Source: Chromobacterium haemolyticum (GTDB taxonomy: Bacteria; Pseudomonadota; Gammaproteobacteria; Burkholderiales; Chromobacteriaceae). Taken from it: a stretch of 64,000 bases of DNA. The notes beneath the pieces were generated by a model. That model saw nothing but the letters and a program-made list of their open reading frames with translations, ran no database searches and was not told the origin of the DNA. The translations under genes were made by a program, and so were the position numbers. Where the stretch lies: NCBI RefSeq assembly GCF_002081825.1, contig NZ_MUKU01000014.1, positions 62,001 through 126,000 of the forward strand, given 5' to 3'. The stretch's first letter is position 1, and each line of letters opens with the position of its first letter. Below, one piece after another: positions 54,425-63,736 of the stretch.

Positions 54425-55801
54425 TCAGAACGGCAGCTTGGCGTCGGTGGCGGTGCCCAGCACGCGGCGGAAGTCGCCCTTGATGCGCTCCAGCGCCGCG
54501 TCGTTGTCGGCCTCGAAGCGCAGCACGATCACCGGCGTGGTGTTGGAGGCGCGGGCCAGGCCGAAGCCGTCCTTATACTCCACGCGCAGGCCGTCCAGGG
54601 TGTTGACCTCCTCTGCGCCGTCGAAGCGGGCGGAGGCCTGCAGTTTGGCGATCAAGGCGTGGTTTTCGCCTTCCTTGGCCATCTTCAGATTCAGTTCCGG
54701 CGTGGACACCGCATTGGGCAGCGCATTGAGCAGCTCGCTCGGATTCTCCACGCGGGACAGCACTTCCAGCAGGCGAGCGCCGGCGTACATGCCGTCGTCG
54801 AAGCCGTACCAGCGTTCCTTGAAGAATACGTGGCCGCTCATCTCGCCGGCCAGCAGTGCTCCGGTTTCCTTGATCTTGGCCTTAATGAAGCTGTGGCCGG
54901 TGCGAGCCATCACCGGCACGCCGCCGTTCTGTTTGATCCACGGCTTGAGCAGGCGGGTGGACTTCACGTCGTAGATGATCTTGGCCTTGGGATTGCGTTC
55001 CAGCACGTCGGCGGCGAACAGCATCAACTGACGATCCGGCCAGATGATGGTGCCGTCCTTGGTCACCACGCCCAGGCGGTCGCCGTCGCCGTCGAAGGCC
55101 AGGCCGATTTCAGCGTCGGTTTTCTGCAGCGCGTCGATCACGTCCTGCAGGTTTTCCGGCTTGGCCGGATCCGGGTGGTGATTGGGGAAATTCCCGTCCA
55201 CATCGCAAAACAGTTCGCGCACGCGGCAGCCCAGGCGACGGAACAGCACTGGGGCGAAAGCGCCGGGCACGCCGTTGCCGCAGTCCACCACGATGTTGAG
55301 CGGGCGCTCCAGCTTGATGTCGGAGGTGATGCGGTCCAAGTAGGCTTCGGCGATGTCGTGGGTGCCGTAAGCGCCTTCGCCGCTGGAAAGATCGCCGTCG
55401 ACGATACGCTGGTACAGTTTTTGGATGTCGTCGCCGGCCAGGGTGTTGCCGGCCAACATCATCTTGAAGCCGTTGTAGTCTGGCGGGTTGTGGCTGCCGG
55501 TGACCATCACGCCGGACATCGAGCCCAGCTCATGGGCGGCGAAGTACAGCATTGGGGTGGCGACGCGGCCGACGTCGATCACGTCGACGCCAGCGGCCTG
55601 AATGCCTTCGGCCAGGGCCTGGCATAGGTCCGGGCCGGACAGGCGGCCGTCGCGGCCTACCACGATGGTTTTCACTTTGCGGGCCTTGGCTTCGGAGCCG
55701 ACGGCCTGGCCGATCTGGCGGGCTACGTCATTGGTCAGGGTCTTGCCGACGATGCCGCGGATGTCATAGGCCTTGAAGATGTCTTTGGACAGTTTGCTCA
55801 T
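54425..55801 (-). CDS. algC: Phosphomannomutase / phosphoglucomutase
   Basis: This 458-residue alpha-D-phosphohexomutase interconverts mannose and glucose 1- and 6-phosphates for LPS, exopolysaccharide and rhamnose precursors. Motifs are FKAYDIRGIVG, the catalytic phosphoserine loop MVTGSHNPPDYNGFKM, the metal loop AFDGDGDRLGVV, GEMSGHVFF and the C-terminal RASNTTP. The ATG at 55801 gives the family start; an ATG at 55816 is also in frame. Confidence 0.95.
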   Translation of the reverse strand: MSKLSKDIFKAYDIRGIVGKTLTNDVARQIGQAVGSEAKARKVKTIVVGRDGRLSGPDLCQALAEGIQAAGVDVIDVGRVATPMLYFAAHELGSMSGVMVTGSHNPPDYNGFKMMLAGNTLAGDDIQKLYQRIVDGDLSSGEGAYGTHDIAEAYLDRITSDIKLERPLNIVVDCGNGVPGAFAPVLFRRLGCRVRELFCDVDGNFPNHHPDPAKPENLQDVIDALQKTDAEIGLAFDGDGDRLGVVTKDGTIIWPDRQLMLFAADVLERNPKAKIIYDVKSTRLLKPWIKQNGGVPVMARTGHSFIKAKIKETGALLAGEMSGHVFFKERWYGFDDGMYAGARLLEVLSRVENPSELLNALPNAVSTPELNLKMAKEGENHALIAKLQASARFDGAEEVNTLDGLRVEYKDGFGLARASNTTPVIVLRFEADNDAALERIKGDFRRVLGTATDAKLPF

Positions 55802-55833
55802 GGCGTTCTTATGCAATCGAAATGAAGGATGAG

Positions 55834-55855
55834 CGCGGAGCGGCGGCGCTCCGCG
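55834..55855. other. GC hairpin between trpD and algC
   Basis: CGCGGAGCG-GCGG-CGCTCCGCG, without a T-run. A possible weak or Rho-assisted terminator of the trp genes. Confidence 0.4.
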
Positions 55856-55870
55856 TCGGAAATTGGGGGC

Positions 55871-56899
55871 TCAGGCGGCCAGCGCGGCGCTCAGGCTGAT
55901 CAATTGGTCCAGCTTGGCGCGGGCTTGTCCGGAGTCGAGCGCTTCGCGCGCCATGGTAACACCGTCGGCCAGGGTAGGGGAAACGCCTGCCGTGTAGATG
56001 GCTGCGGCGGCGTTGAGGCAGACGATGTCGCGCGCGGGGCCGGCTTGGCCGTCAAGCACCTCCAACAGAATGTCGCGCGAAGCTGCGGCGGTATCTGCCT
56101 GCAGCTGCTTGAGCTCGGCGAAATCCAGGCCCAGTTCGCGCGGATCCAGCTGGTATTCCTCGATCTGCCCGTTCTTTAGTTCAGCCACCATGCTGGGGCC
56201 GGACAAGGTCAGCTCGTCCAGGCCGTCCAGGCCGTGCACGATCAGCGCGTGGCGGCTGCCCAACTGCTTCAGCACCCGCGCCTGGATGCCCACCAGGTCC
56301 GGGTGGAACACGCCCATCAACTGATTCTCGGCGTCGGCCGGATTAGTCAGCGGCCCCAGGATGTTGAAAATGGTGCGGGCGCCCAGCTCCTTGCGGATGG
56401 GCGCCACGTGGCGCATCGCCGTGTGATGGTTGGGCGCAAACATGAATCCGATGCCGATTTCGTCGACGCAACGCCCCACTTGCTCGGCGCTCAAGCTCAG
56501 TTTGACGCCCAGCGACTCCAGCACGTCGGCGCTGCCGGAACTGGAGGACACTGAACGGCCGCCGTGCTTGGCCACGCGGGCGCCTGCCGCCGCGGCGACG
56601 AAGGCGGAGGTGGTGGAGATGTTGAAAGTGTGGGATTTGTCGCCGCCGGTGCCGCAGGTGTCCACCAAGTGGTCGCGCTGGCTGATCGGCACCGGGGTGG
56701 CGAACTCGCGCATCACGGTGGCGGCGGCGGCGATTTCCAGCACCGATTCCACCTTGACGCGCAGGCCGATCAGGATGGCCGAGGTTTGCGCCGGCGTCAG
56801 TTCGCCGCGCATGATCTGGCGCATCAAGTCCAGCATTTCGTCATAAAACAGTTCGTTGCCGTCGATCAGCCGGTTCAGCGCGGCCTGCGGGGTAATCAT
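55871..56899 (-). CDS. trpD: Anthranilate phosphoribosyltransferase
   Basis: This 342-residue enzyme transfers phosphoribose from PRPP to anthranilate. Conserved blocks are [18 protein letters not shown] (PRPP loop), [40 protein letters not shown] and [12 protein letters not shown]. It follows the LprI-like gene and trpG on the same strand. trpC is 40 kb away. Confidence 0.96.
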   Translation of the reverse strand: MITPQAALNRLIDGNELFYDEMLDLMRQIMRGELTPAQTSAILIGLRVKVESVLEIAAAATVMREFATPVPISQRDHLVDTCGTGGDKSHTFNISTTSAFVAAAAGARVAKHGGRSVSSSSGSADVLESLGVKLSLSAEQVGRCVDEIGIGFMFAPNHHTAMRHVAPIRKELGARTIFNILGPLTNPADAENQLMGVFHPDLVGIQARVLKQLGSRHALIVHGLDGLDELTLSGPSMVAELKNGQIEEYQLDPRELGLDFAELKQLQADTAAASRDILLEVLDGQAGPARDIVCLNAAAAIYTAGVSPTLADGVTMAREALDSGQARAKLDQLISLSAALAA

Positions 56900-56956
56900 C
56901 GGGGAGTCCTTTTGCTTGCGTGGGCGGCGCCGCGAGGAGGCGCGCCGTCCGGTGAT

Positions 56957-57352
56957 TCAATTGCCGGCGTGCGCCGCCAGCTGGGAGAGGCGTTGCTCGA
57001 TCAGGTCGGCGCGGCAAGCGGCTTGCGCCTGGTCCGCGCCGTTGCCGCTGGCGTAGCTGCTGGCCACCCAGCGGCATTGCTTGTCCAGATAGGTCTTGAA
57101 GGCGCGCTTGGATTGGCTGAGCGCCAGTCGGGCGCGGTAGCGGTTGCCGGTGATCTGGTCCAGCTCGCGCATCGCGGCGGAGGCCCTGTTTTCGCTTTGG
57201 GCCAGTTCGGCGTCGGCTTTGCTCAGCCGCTGTTGCAAGCAGGCGGATACTGCCGGTGTCTGCGCTTCGGTCCGCATGCAGTCGTCCAGCGCGCCGGCCT
57301 GCGCCGCGCTGGACAGCGCCAGGGAGGCGCTCAGCATCAACATCCTCTTCAT
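56957..57352 (-). CDS. LprI-like (DUF1311) secreted protein
   Basis: This 131-residue protein has a signal peptide (MLMLSASLALSSAAQA) and a mature helical domain with four or more Cys (LDDCMRTEAQTPAVSACLQQ, DKQCRW, AACRADL), the pattern of the LprI/DUF1311 family. Some members inhibit lysozyme. Its ATG overlaps the trpG stop (ATGA), so it is translated with the tryptophan genes although its function is unrelated. Confidence 0.75.
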   Translation of the reverse strand: MKRMLMLSASLALSSAAQAGALDDCMRTEAQTPAVSACLQQRLSKADAELAQSENRASAAMRELDQITGNRYRARLALSQSKRAFKTYLDKQCRWVASSYASGNGADQAQAACRADLIEQRLSQLAAHAGN

Positions 57353-57921
57353 CAGGCAAACTCTTTCAGGAAGTTGTCCAGCATCGCGTGGCCGTGATCG
57401 GTGAGGATGGACTCCGGGTGGAACTGCACGCCTTCGATCGGCAACGTTTTATGGCGCACGCCCATGATTTCGCCGTCGTCGGTCCAGGCGGTGACGTCCA
57501 GACAGTCCGGCAGTGTCTCGCGCTCGATCACCAGCGAATGGTAGCGGGTACAGGTCACGGGATTGGGCAGGCCGCGGAACATGCCGACATCGCGGTGTTT
57601 GACCGGCGACACCTTGCCGTGCATCAGTTGTTTGGCGTGGACGATGCGGCCGCCGAAAGCCTGGCCTATGCCCTGATGCCCCAGGCACACGCCCATGATG
57701 GGCAGATTGCCGGCGAAGTGCCGAATGGCCGGCACGGACACTCCCGCCTCGTTGGGCGTGCAGGGGCCGGGCGAGATTACCAGGTATTTAGGCTGCAGCT
57801 CTTCGATTTGCTGCAAGGAAATTTCATCGTTGCGGTACACCTTGACTTCTTGACCCAGCTCGCCGAAGTACTGCACCAGGTTGTAGGTGAAGGAGTCGTA
57901 GTTGTCGATCATCAATAGCAT
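57352..57921 (-). CDS. trpG: Anthranilate/aminodeoxychorismate synthase glutaminase subunit
   Basis: This 189-residue class I glutamine amidotransferase gives ammonia to TrpE (or PabB). The N terminus [19 protein letters not shown], oxyanion loop [11 protein letters not shown], nucleophile [15 protein letters not shown] and catalytic His-Glu [10 protein letters not shown] are all present. The start at 57921 lacks a clear ribosome-binding site. No trpE lies upstream in the window; acquired DNA begins within about 50 bp. Confidence 0.95.
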   Translation of the reverse strand: MLLMIDNYDSFTYNLVQYFGELGQEVKVYRNDEISLQQIEELQPKYLVISPGPCTPNEAGVSVPAIRHFAGNLPIMGVCLGHQGIGQAFGGRIVHAKQLMHGKVSPVKHRDVGMFRGLPNPVTCTRYHSLVIERETLPDCLDVTAWTDDGEIMGVRHKTLPIEGVQFHPESILTDHGHAMLDNFLKEFA

Positions 57922-57972
57922 TTTAAGTCTAACCAATTGAATTTGTTGGTGCTAATTTCTGGTCCGGCGCTT

Positions 57973-57995
57973 TGTTACTCACAGTGTTACTCACA
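57973..57995. repeat. Tandem 11-mer at the edge of the acquired region
   Basis: TGTTACTCACA occurs twice (57973-57983, 57985-57995), 52 bp from the trpG start and overlapping the stop of the AlpA-like gene. It may be a recombination footprint or a binding site. No second copy further along was recognised. Confidence 0.45.
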
Positions 57996-58196
57996 AAGCT
58001 TGTCGGTGGGGTCAGCACGCTGCTTGGAGGTGTACTCTGCCCGCCATTTCGCATAGTCCTCTTCAGGCCAGTGAGACGCGGTTCCGATCTTGATGGGCTC
58101 GGGAAATTCGTTCTTCTTGATCTTACGGTAGATCGTTGCAGGGTGAAACCCTGTCAGCCGACGAATTTCCTTCATTGTGTAAAGTATTCTGGACAT
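57987..58196 (-). CDS. AlpA-family (phage/island) transcriptional regulator
   Basis: This 69-residue MerR-like winged-helix protein reads MSRILYTMKEIRRLTGFHPATIYRKIKKNEFPEPIKIGT and then SHWPEEDYAKW. This is the AlpA/Cox-type excisionase-activator found next to integrases in P4-like islands. No integrase is present here. The longer open frame to 58652 runs through a repeat and is not used. Its presence marks the start of mobile DNA beside trpG. Confidence 0.82.
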   Translation of the reverse strand: MSRILYTMKEIRRLTGFHPATIYRKIKKNEFPEPIKIGTASHWPEEDYAKWRAEYTSKQRADPTDKLCE

Positions 58197-58331
58197 GTGA
58201 GTCTCCTGCAAAACAGTGGCCGCCCTAGGTGCCGCATTCGGGACGATCATTTGAGCAAGTGCATCTGAAAACTTGCCCTCGCCCGTTATAGGTATAGGTA
58301 TGCTTCTGCAAACCCTAAAACAGCAAAAACA

Positions 58332-59015
58332 ATGATCGTCAAACTGCACAAACAAGCCCGCACCATGCCGGCTATCCGCGAGGAATCCCGCAACGGAACC
58401 GGAACCGGAACCGGAACCGGAACCGGAACCGTGGCCGAGCTCGCGGTTCGCTTCAATGTCAGTATTTCCACCGTCATGAAGTGGAAAAGTCGCGACTCTG
58501 CTGATCCGCTTGCACACCACCATTCGTCTACAAACCACACGGGCACCGGCCCAGGAACGTATTGCGGTTGAACTATGCAAGGCACTCAAGCTCGGCCTTG
58601 ATGACCTGTTGATCGTCGTTCTCGAGTTCCTGAACCCCAAGGTGTAGCGCACAGGGGTAGGCCGATATGGACGTCAAAGATTTGCCGAAGATATTTGATG
58701 AGACATCTCGGCGCTATTTCTTTTTTGCCATCGACTGCGCGATGCGCAGGGTCTTTCTTCGCAGATAACAGCAGCGTGTTTACCGACCGGCTGCTCAACA
58801 AGCTGAGCCACGCGAGTGGCGAGCACGGGTTCGATCTGTTGTGCAACGCGTTCGGCATTGAACACTGGTTGACCAAATTTCGCAGCCTGAAGACAAACGG
58901 GATGGTCGAACGCTTCAATGGCCTGTGGTGGGTGGTGGCCAAGCATCGCTTCCAATCCGGCAACGATCTGGCTGAGACATTGAAGCGGCTACAACCAAGG
59001 GTGCTGGAAATCTAG
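58332..59015 (+). pseudogene. IS481-family transposase remnant
   Basis: The start MIVKLHKQARTMPAIREE and the helix-turn-helix VAELAVRFNVSISTVMKWKSRD match IS481 transposases. The frame is then lost; LDDLLIVVLEFLNPKV continues in another frame to a stop. A central part is missing. The DDE C-terminal part reappears near 58767 (DNSSVFTDRLLNKLSHASGE, HWLTKFRSLKTNGMVERFNG) and ends early. A hexamer expansion sits in the N-terminal part. No target duplication was seen. Confidence 0.82.
58395..58430. repeat. Six tandem GGAACC hexamers
   Basis: Six perfect copies (36 bp) inside the broken IS481 transposase frame, encoding alternating Gly-Thr on the plus strand and Gly-Ser on the minus strand. Consistent with slippage expansion. 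Confidence 0.95.
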
Positions 59016-59062
59016 GAAAAGTGGGGGATATTCAGTCTGAGGGGCATGTGCAGTGTTGTTAT

Positions 59063-60121
59063 TTAAGAGGTGATTTGGATGTGTTGATTTTTTGTTTTGC
59101 TAAGAATAGAGTTCCAATATCGGCTTGTGACAAGTTTATTTAACAGTAATCCGGTCGCAATGTTTTTGCATTTTTTTTCTTCACTGTCTTTTTTGATGAA
59201 TTGGGACATGCTGTTGACCCATTCCCCCGAATTAAATTTGTTTTGATTGTTATAGTGGCCTGGTGGTTCTGATTCTATTCCTAGTCGCACTCCTCCACGC
59301 TTGATCAGGCCAGAGTTTATCAAGGTTGCTAGTTTTGATAACCTAAAGTACCCTATGCGATGAGTGTAAAATTTTATAAAATAGGATAGGTGCATTGTGC
59401 AGTTGCTATATGCCAATGCTTCCCATGGGAGGGTGTTGTGATTTGTAGAGGTAGCATTTTTTTTTATGGCGTTTGATTCAAAAAGTAATGGAGGGGGTAA
59501 GTTGGCGTAAGCCTCGTTTTTCTCGGATTTAAATTTGATAATAAGATTAGGTTCTGTGGAATTTGGTGTATTATTTTGAGAAAATTTTAATATATTATCA
59601 AAATGAGTGTGTAAGATATGGTCTATTTGAGTGATTTTTTGAAATTCATCAATTGTTGCCTCTTTTTCTAAAAAAATGAATAGTGGGTGGGGGTTGTGCT
59701 TGATAGCGTTTTCTTGCTTTTTTAGCCAAGAAATAAGGCTTTCAAGTGAGGTTGGTAGCGCTTCATTTGCTATTAGTTTAAGATCGGCTTCGAGTTGTGC
59801 TTGAGCAATATGGTTTTGTATTTCGAGTATCAGGGAAGGTTGCTCTGTATAGCCTTCATTGTCACTATAAAAATGAAGTAGCATTTTGTTTAATGTCAGA
59901 TGCAGAGCGTGCAAGCAGTCTATGCAATTTGCGCGGTAGGCATCGTATAGTGAAATGGATAGAGAACTTCGTAGCGCTTCATCATGTCCTTTGTTGGGGG
60001 TTATGTTTTGAAGATGATTTGTGACGGCGAAGAGGAAGTTGTTTGATCTGCCGCAGTTATAATGAATTTTATTTTCTATTGGAATGTTAAATGAATTTTG
60101 ATTTTTCGTTTGGTGTTTCAT
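59063..60121 (-). CDS. AT-rich unknown protein, faint similarity to iron-containing redox (HDO-like) proteins
   Basis: This 352-residue protein lies in DNA clearly richer in A/T than the core. AAGGAA lies before the ATG at 60121, so it is likely expressed. It is Asn/Lys-rich and mostly helical. HPLFIFLEKEATIDEFQKI and a later HRIGYFRLSKLATLINSGLI followed by GEW recall heme-oxygenase-like diiron proteins, but the expected His/Asp metal ligands near the C terminus (GHYNNQNKFNSGEW) look lost. The family link is weak. Mobile-element remnants lie on both sides. Confidence 0.5.
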   Translation of the reverse strand: MKHQTKNQNSFNIPIENKIHYNCGRSNNFLFAVTNHLQNITPNKGHDEALRSSLSISLYDAYRANCIDCLHALHLTLNKMLLHFYSDNEGYTEQPSLILEIQNHIAQAQLEADLKLIANEALPTSLESLISWLKKQENAIKHNPHPLFIFLEKEATIDEFQKITQIDHILHTHFDNILKFSQNNTPNSTEPNLIIKFKSEKNEAYANLPPPLLFESNAIKKNATSTNHNTLPWEALAYSNCTMHLSYFIKFYTHRIGYFRLSKLATLINSGLIKRGGVRLGIESEPPGHYNNQNKFNSGEWVNSMSQFIKKDSEEKKCKNIATGLLLNKLVTSRYWNSILSKTKNQHIQITS

Positions 60122-60555
60122 TGGGTTTCCTTTTTGTGGGTTTATTGAAATATAGTCACGCGTCATGCGTTTTGGTTAATTATCATTCGCCATAAATTGA
60201 AGTAGAGGTGCCAAATGTATCAATAAAATGTCTGTTGGTGACGCGCGTTAATGGTATTTTTCAACAATTAATTATTTTTAATTTTATATAATTAACCGCC
60301 ATTGCATTTTGTGTCATATCGTCTAGTTAGGCGCAGGTAGGCGATTATGTGCCTTGTGGTTTTGGGGAGGGTAGTAAGACCCGCAGTAAAACCATTTGAT
60401 GCCAAGTGGGTTTGGCCGCATCTAGCGAAAGCGAAGATGAAACGGAAAGTTGTCAGCCAGAAACTCTGGAAGTCATTGTAGCCGCTGCCTCCTCCACCAT
60501 CTCGCTCCCACTGAGGTGGGCGGCCACGACTGGAGGATTTTGCAGCCCTGACCTG
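60122..60555. other. Gene-poor AT-rich junction
   Basis: The first 250 bp are AT-rich and probably contain the promoter of the minus-strand gene. From about 60370 base composition rises again. A plus-strand frame from 60406 only becomes recognisable as transposase at 60556; the sequence between is unassigned. Confidence 0.4.
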
Positions 60556-61199
60556 GGCACCACCGTCGCTGAGGTCTGTGGCAAGATGGGCGCCTCCGAA
60601 GCTATCTTCTACAATTTGGAAGAAGAGAACACCCGGCTCAAGCGTATGGTCCTGGATTTGAGCCTGGATAAGCAGATGCTGCAGGAAGTCATCCCAAAAA
60701 AGCTGTGAAGCCGGCTAGCAAACGCGAGCTGGCCAACTTCCTGATCGGTGCTACCGCGTCAGCATACGTCGCGCCGCAGCCGTCATTAAGTTGCGGCAAG
60801 CGACGTATTTTTATCGTCCCCACCCTTGTGACGATCGAGCGGAGCGGCAGCGAATGCGCGAGATTGCCGCCACGCGGATTCGCTATGGGGCACGCCGTAC
60901 TGCGGCGAGAAGGTTGGCTGATCAATTATAAGAAGACGTACCGGATCTATTGTGAGGAGGAACTGGAGCTGCGGCGCAATCGTCCCAGACCGCGTGTGGC
61001 AGCTGCACGGCCGACCATCTCTAGTCTGAGCGTGTTGGAGCATGGATTTCGTGGCCGAACGCTGGACTTCTCATGGCCAGGGAAGCCCACAGATAATTCC
61101 TTTATCGAGTCATTTAACGGCAGTCTGCGGGATGAATGCCTGAATGTGCATTGGTTTCTGTCACTGGGTGACACGCGTGACAAGATTGAGCGTTGGTGA
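60556..61199 (+). pseudogene. IS3-family transposase remnant (first)
   Basis: The orfA tail (GTTVAEVCGKMGASEAIFYN, EEENTRLKRMVLDLSLDKQMLQEVI) is followed by orfB pieces in shifted frames: LRREGWLINYKKTYRIYCEEELELRR, then PGKPTDNSFIESFNGSLRDECLNVHWFLSL. About 70 residues of the catalytic core between SVLEHGF and SWPGKPTD are deleted, so it cannot be active. Confidence 0.85.
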
Positions 61200-61506
61200 C
61201 CTGACTCCCAGTGAGCTTCGGCTAGCATATCTTGAAGCCGGAAATGTCCAGCTTAGACCGCGCGGTTAGTTCGAAGGAGGTCACGTCATATTAACAATCG
61301 GAGCTGTCTCTTGAAACCAAGTGCCTCAACTCGGTCCAACGACGTATGGAAAATGTAGACCATACCCGAGCGGTGTAATGGATGAAAAGTGGAGGCCTAC
61401 CAGAAACCCTTGCCAGCTTGCACTTTTTCGTTTTCGCAATGTTCATTCGCGTTCATGCGATCCCTGTCCTTAATAGGGCATAACCTACTCTGATGAAGAT
61501 ACCTCC
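61200..61506. other. Intergenic stretch without recognised feature
   Basis: About 300 bp between the first IS3 remnant and the DUF6968-like gene. No ORF, hairpin or IS end was recognised with confidence. Confidence 0.4.
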
Positions 61507-61905
61507 ATGGAAGAATTAAAACCAATTCCCGATAGCTTTACTATACCCATAGCGAGTCGGGATTTCGTATTTGTTGAATGCAAAATGTCTTCTAGAATTC
61601 TGGTGGAGATCGGTGCACCGATTCGAGATGTTGAGACGGTTCAGGGTATGGATTGGCGGTGCCCGGTACGATTTTCTGGTGAAAAAATTGAAGAAGTCTG
61701 CTCTGTCTGCGGAATTGATTCATTCCAAAGTCTATGTCTCGCATTTCGACTTGTTAGATACACATTGGAGGAACTCGAAAGAAGCTTAGAAGGAAAAATC
61801 CGATTTCTTGAATCAGATTTCCCTCCATTCGAAGATTGTGAGCCTTTGCCACACGATTCCGATTTTGTCATGGGTTCTGGGCATACGTGGCCAGTAGGCT
61901 GGTAG
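61507..61905 (+). CDS. DUF6968-like small protein, possible orphan immunity gene
   Basis: This 132-residue acidic protein has no signal or membrane segment. IASRDFVFVE, VEIGAPIRDVETVQGMDWRCPVRFSG, CGIDSFQSLCLAFRLVRYTLEELERSLEG and RFLESDFPPFED follow the pattern I know as DUF6968. Small stand-alone proteins of this look often sit in toxin/immunity regions, but no toxin is next to it. It lies between two dead IS3 elements, which suggests cargo or a leftover. No strong ribosome-binding site. Confidence 0.6.
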   Translation: MEELKPIPDSFTIPIASRDFVFVECKMSSRILVEIGAPIRDVETVQGMDWRCPVRFSGEKIEEVCSVCGIDSFQSLCLAFRLVRYTLEELERSLEGKIRFLESDFPPFEDCEPLPHDSDFVMGSGHTWPVGW

Positions 61906-61916
61906 CAGGTGGTGCT

Positions 61917-62030
61917 GTTAATCTTGATGCTGCAAAGTTGGCCTGCGGCAATCAACTCTTCGATTTTGCGTCGGGCTTCTGTGCGTTCGATACCTATTAC
62001 TTTCGAGAGTCCCTTGGGTGTGGTTGTCTG
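61917..62030 (-). pseudogene. Fragment of a winged-helix-like coding region
   Basis: The minus strand reads TTTPKGLSKVIGIERTEAR and then RKIEELIAAGQLCSIKI in one frame, like the end of a winged-helix protein. A stop lies just upstream at about 62040 and the IS3 end begins at 62056, so it is probably truncated. Parent gene not identified. Confidence 0.35.
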
Positions 62031-62055
62031 AGTTCTGTTTTAGGACTTCGATGAG

Positions 62056-63200
62056 TGACCTTCCCCCCGGCAGGTATACCAAACATAAGTTAGTATGAAG
62101 GCCAAAGAAGCCCCTCATGCGGAAGTGTCGATATACCAAAGCGCAGATCATTGCCGTCCTCAAGGAGGCCGAGGCCGGCTCCCAGTCGCTGAGCTGTGCC
62201 GTAAGCACGGCGTCTCCGATGCGACGTTCTATAACTGGCGCAGCAAGTTTGGCGGTATGGAAGTGTCGGAGGCCAAGCGGCTGAAGCAGCTAGAGGAAGG
62301 GAATGCCCGGTTGAAGCGCTTGGCCGCCAACCAAGCGCTCGATATCGTGATGCTGAAAGAAGTGCTTGGAAAAAACTAAGTAGGCCTGCTGCTCGGTGTG
62401 AAGAGGCCAAACAGTTGATGATGGCTCGCCACCGGATCTCCGAGTGGCGGGCCTGTCATCTGGTCATGGTCACGCGTATCGTCGCAAGCCGGCGCCAGAC
62501 CTTGGACCGTAATGCGGAGTTACGGCAACGCCTCTGTGAGTTGGTCCAAGAACGCCGGCGCTTTGGTTCGCTCCGGCTGCACGTAATGCTGCAACGGGAA
62601 GGCTGGCAAGTGAACCATAAGCGTGTGGAGCAGGTTTACCGTGAAGCTGGGCTATCGCTGCGCTTCGCCGGTGGAAGAAACGGCCGAGTCTTTACGTGTG
62701 GTTCTGCCGCAAGCGAGCGGGCCGAACCAGCGCTGGTTGATGGACTTCGTCGCCGACACCCTATGGAATGGCAGGCGGATTCGGACCCTGACAGTGTCGA
62801 TACCTGGAGCCGGGAAGCCGTCTGGATCGAGGTGGATCATTCCCTATCGGGTAAGCGAGTGGCCAGCGTGTTAGAGCGCTTATGGGATCAAGGTCGCTGT
62901 CCGGAGCTGATCCAGGTCGACAACGGCCCAGAGTTCACCAGCAAGGTGCTGGACGAATGGGATGCGAGGAGTGCGGCGGCAGTGCATCCGGCCAGGGAAG
63001 CCGGTGGGTAACGCTCACATCGAAAGCTTTAACGGTCGGTTCCGGGGGAATGTTTGAACCAGCATGCCTTCCGCAATCTGCTTGATGCCCGGCTGAAAAT
63101 TGATGCTTGGCGCCTGGATTACAACGCCGCCCGGCCACATAGTGCGCAGGGCTATATGCACCTATCGGCAAGGTCTGACTGTCAGATCAAATCGGAACTT
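62056..63200 (+). mobile_element. IS3-family insertion sequence remnant (second), frameshifted
   Basis: The left end TGACCTTCCCCCC (62056-62068) resembles IS3-type terminal repeats. orfA begins MRKCRYTKAQIIAVLKEAEAG at 62117, then shifts frame to PVAELCRKHGVSDATFYNWRSKFGGMEV and ends KEVLGKN at 62379. orfB is in pieces across three frames: RRRFGSLRLHVMLQREGW, NQRWLMDFVADTLWNGRR, WSREAVWIEVDHSLSGKRVA, LIQVDNGPEFTSKVLDEW, then NAHIESFNGRF and DARLKIDAWRLDYNAARPHS. The DDE residues remain but the frame does not. The right end is not pinned down. Confidence 0.85.
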
Positions 63201-63736
63201 CTACATCTAATGCCAACACCTTCACCATTCCCCAGAATGGATCTCTCAATCATTGGTCCTATGCTGCCTGCAACGCCTGCTGCGGGTGGGCAGCGTAGAG
63301 GTTCCACCACAAAAAATTAAAAAATGAATTGATATGATTTTTTTGATGCAGAGCGCCTAATTGATGGTGTTTAATAAAGTGTAGTGCTATTTTTTTACGT
63401 GACTGAGATGTAAGATCGCTGGTTTGATCTATCTATGCCATGGTTGTCCCACTTTTAATGCCATTTTGATGTGCGGAAATGATTGTAGTGAGCGGGCTGG
63501 AGGTTGGCACGATTAAGAGTGGTTCGTAATAACTGTAAATAGAAATTTATGTTTTTTAAGTATTTTTTAGGAAAATTCAAAGAGATGGTGGTGGGTTTTT
63601 TTTGAAGAGTTATATATAGTTGGCTGGCAAGTCTAGAGCTTAGTGTTAGTTGTTGATAAGCTGTCTTGCCCATGTGTGGTGATGCTAAAGGCGTACACTG
63701 CTTAACTACAAAATTATTTAAATCAAACGGTTAATC
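63201..63736. other. AT-rich intergenic region
   Basis: About 540 bp without a convincing gene. Short minus-strand frames exist (for example 63455-63673) but lack ribosome-binding sites and motifs. The last 100 bp probably carry the promoter of the lipoprotein gene. Confidence 0.45.

Noticed and set aside
58395-58430. GGAACC array considered as CRISPR
   Set aside because: Six-base units without spacers, inside a transposase frame, and no cas genes nearby.
63455-63673. 72-codon minus-strand ORF
   Set aside because: AT-rich spacer without ribosome-binding site or motif.
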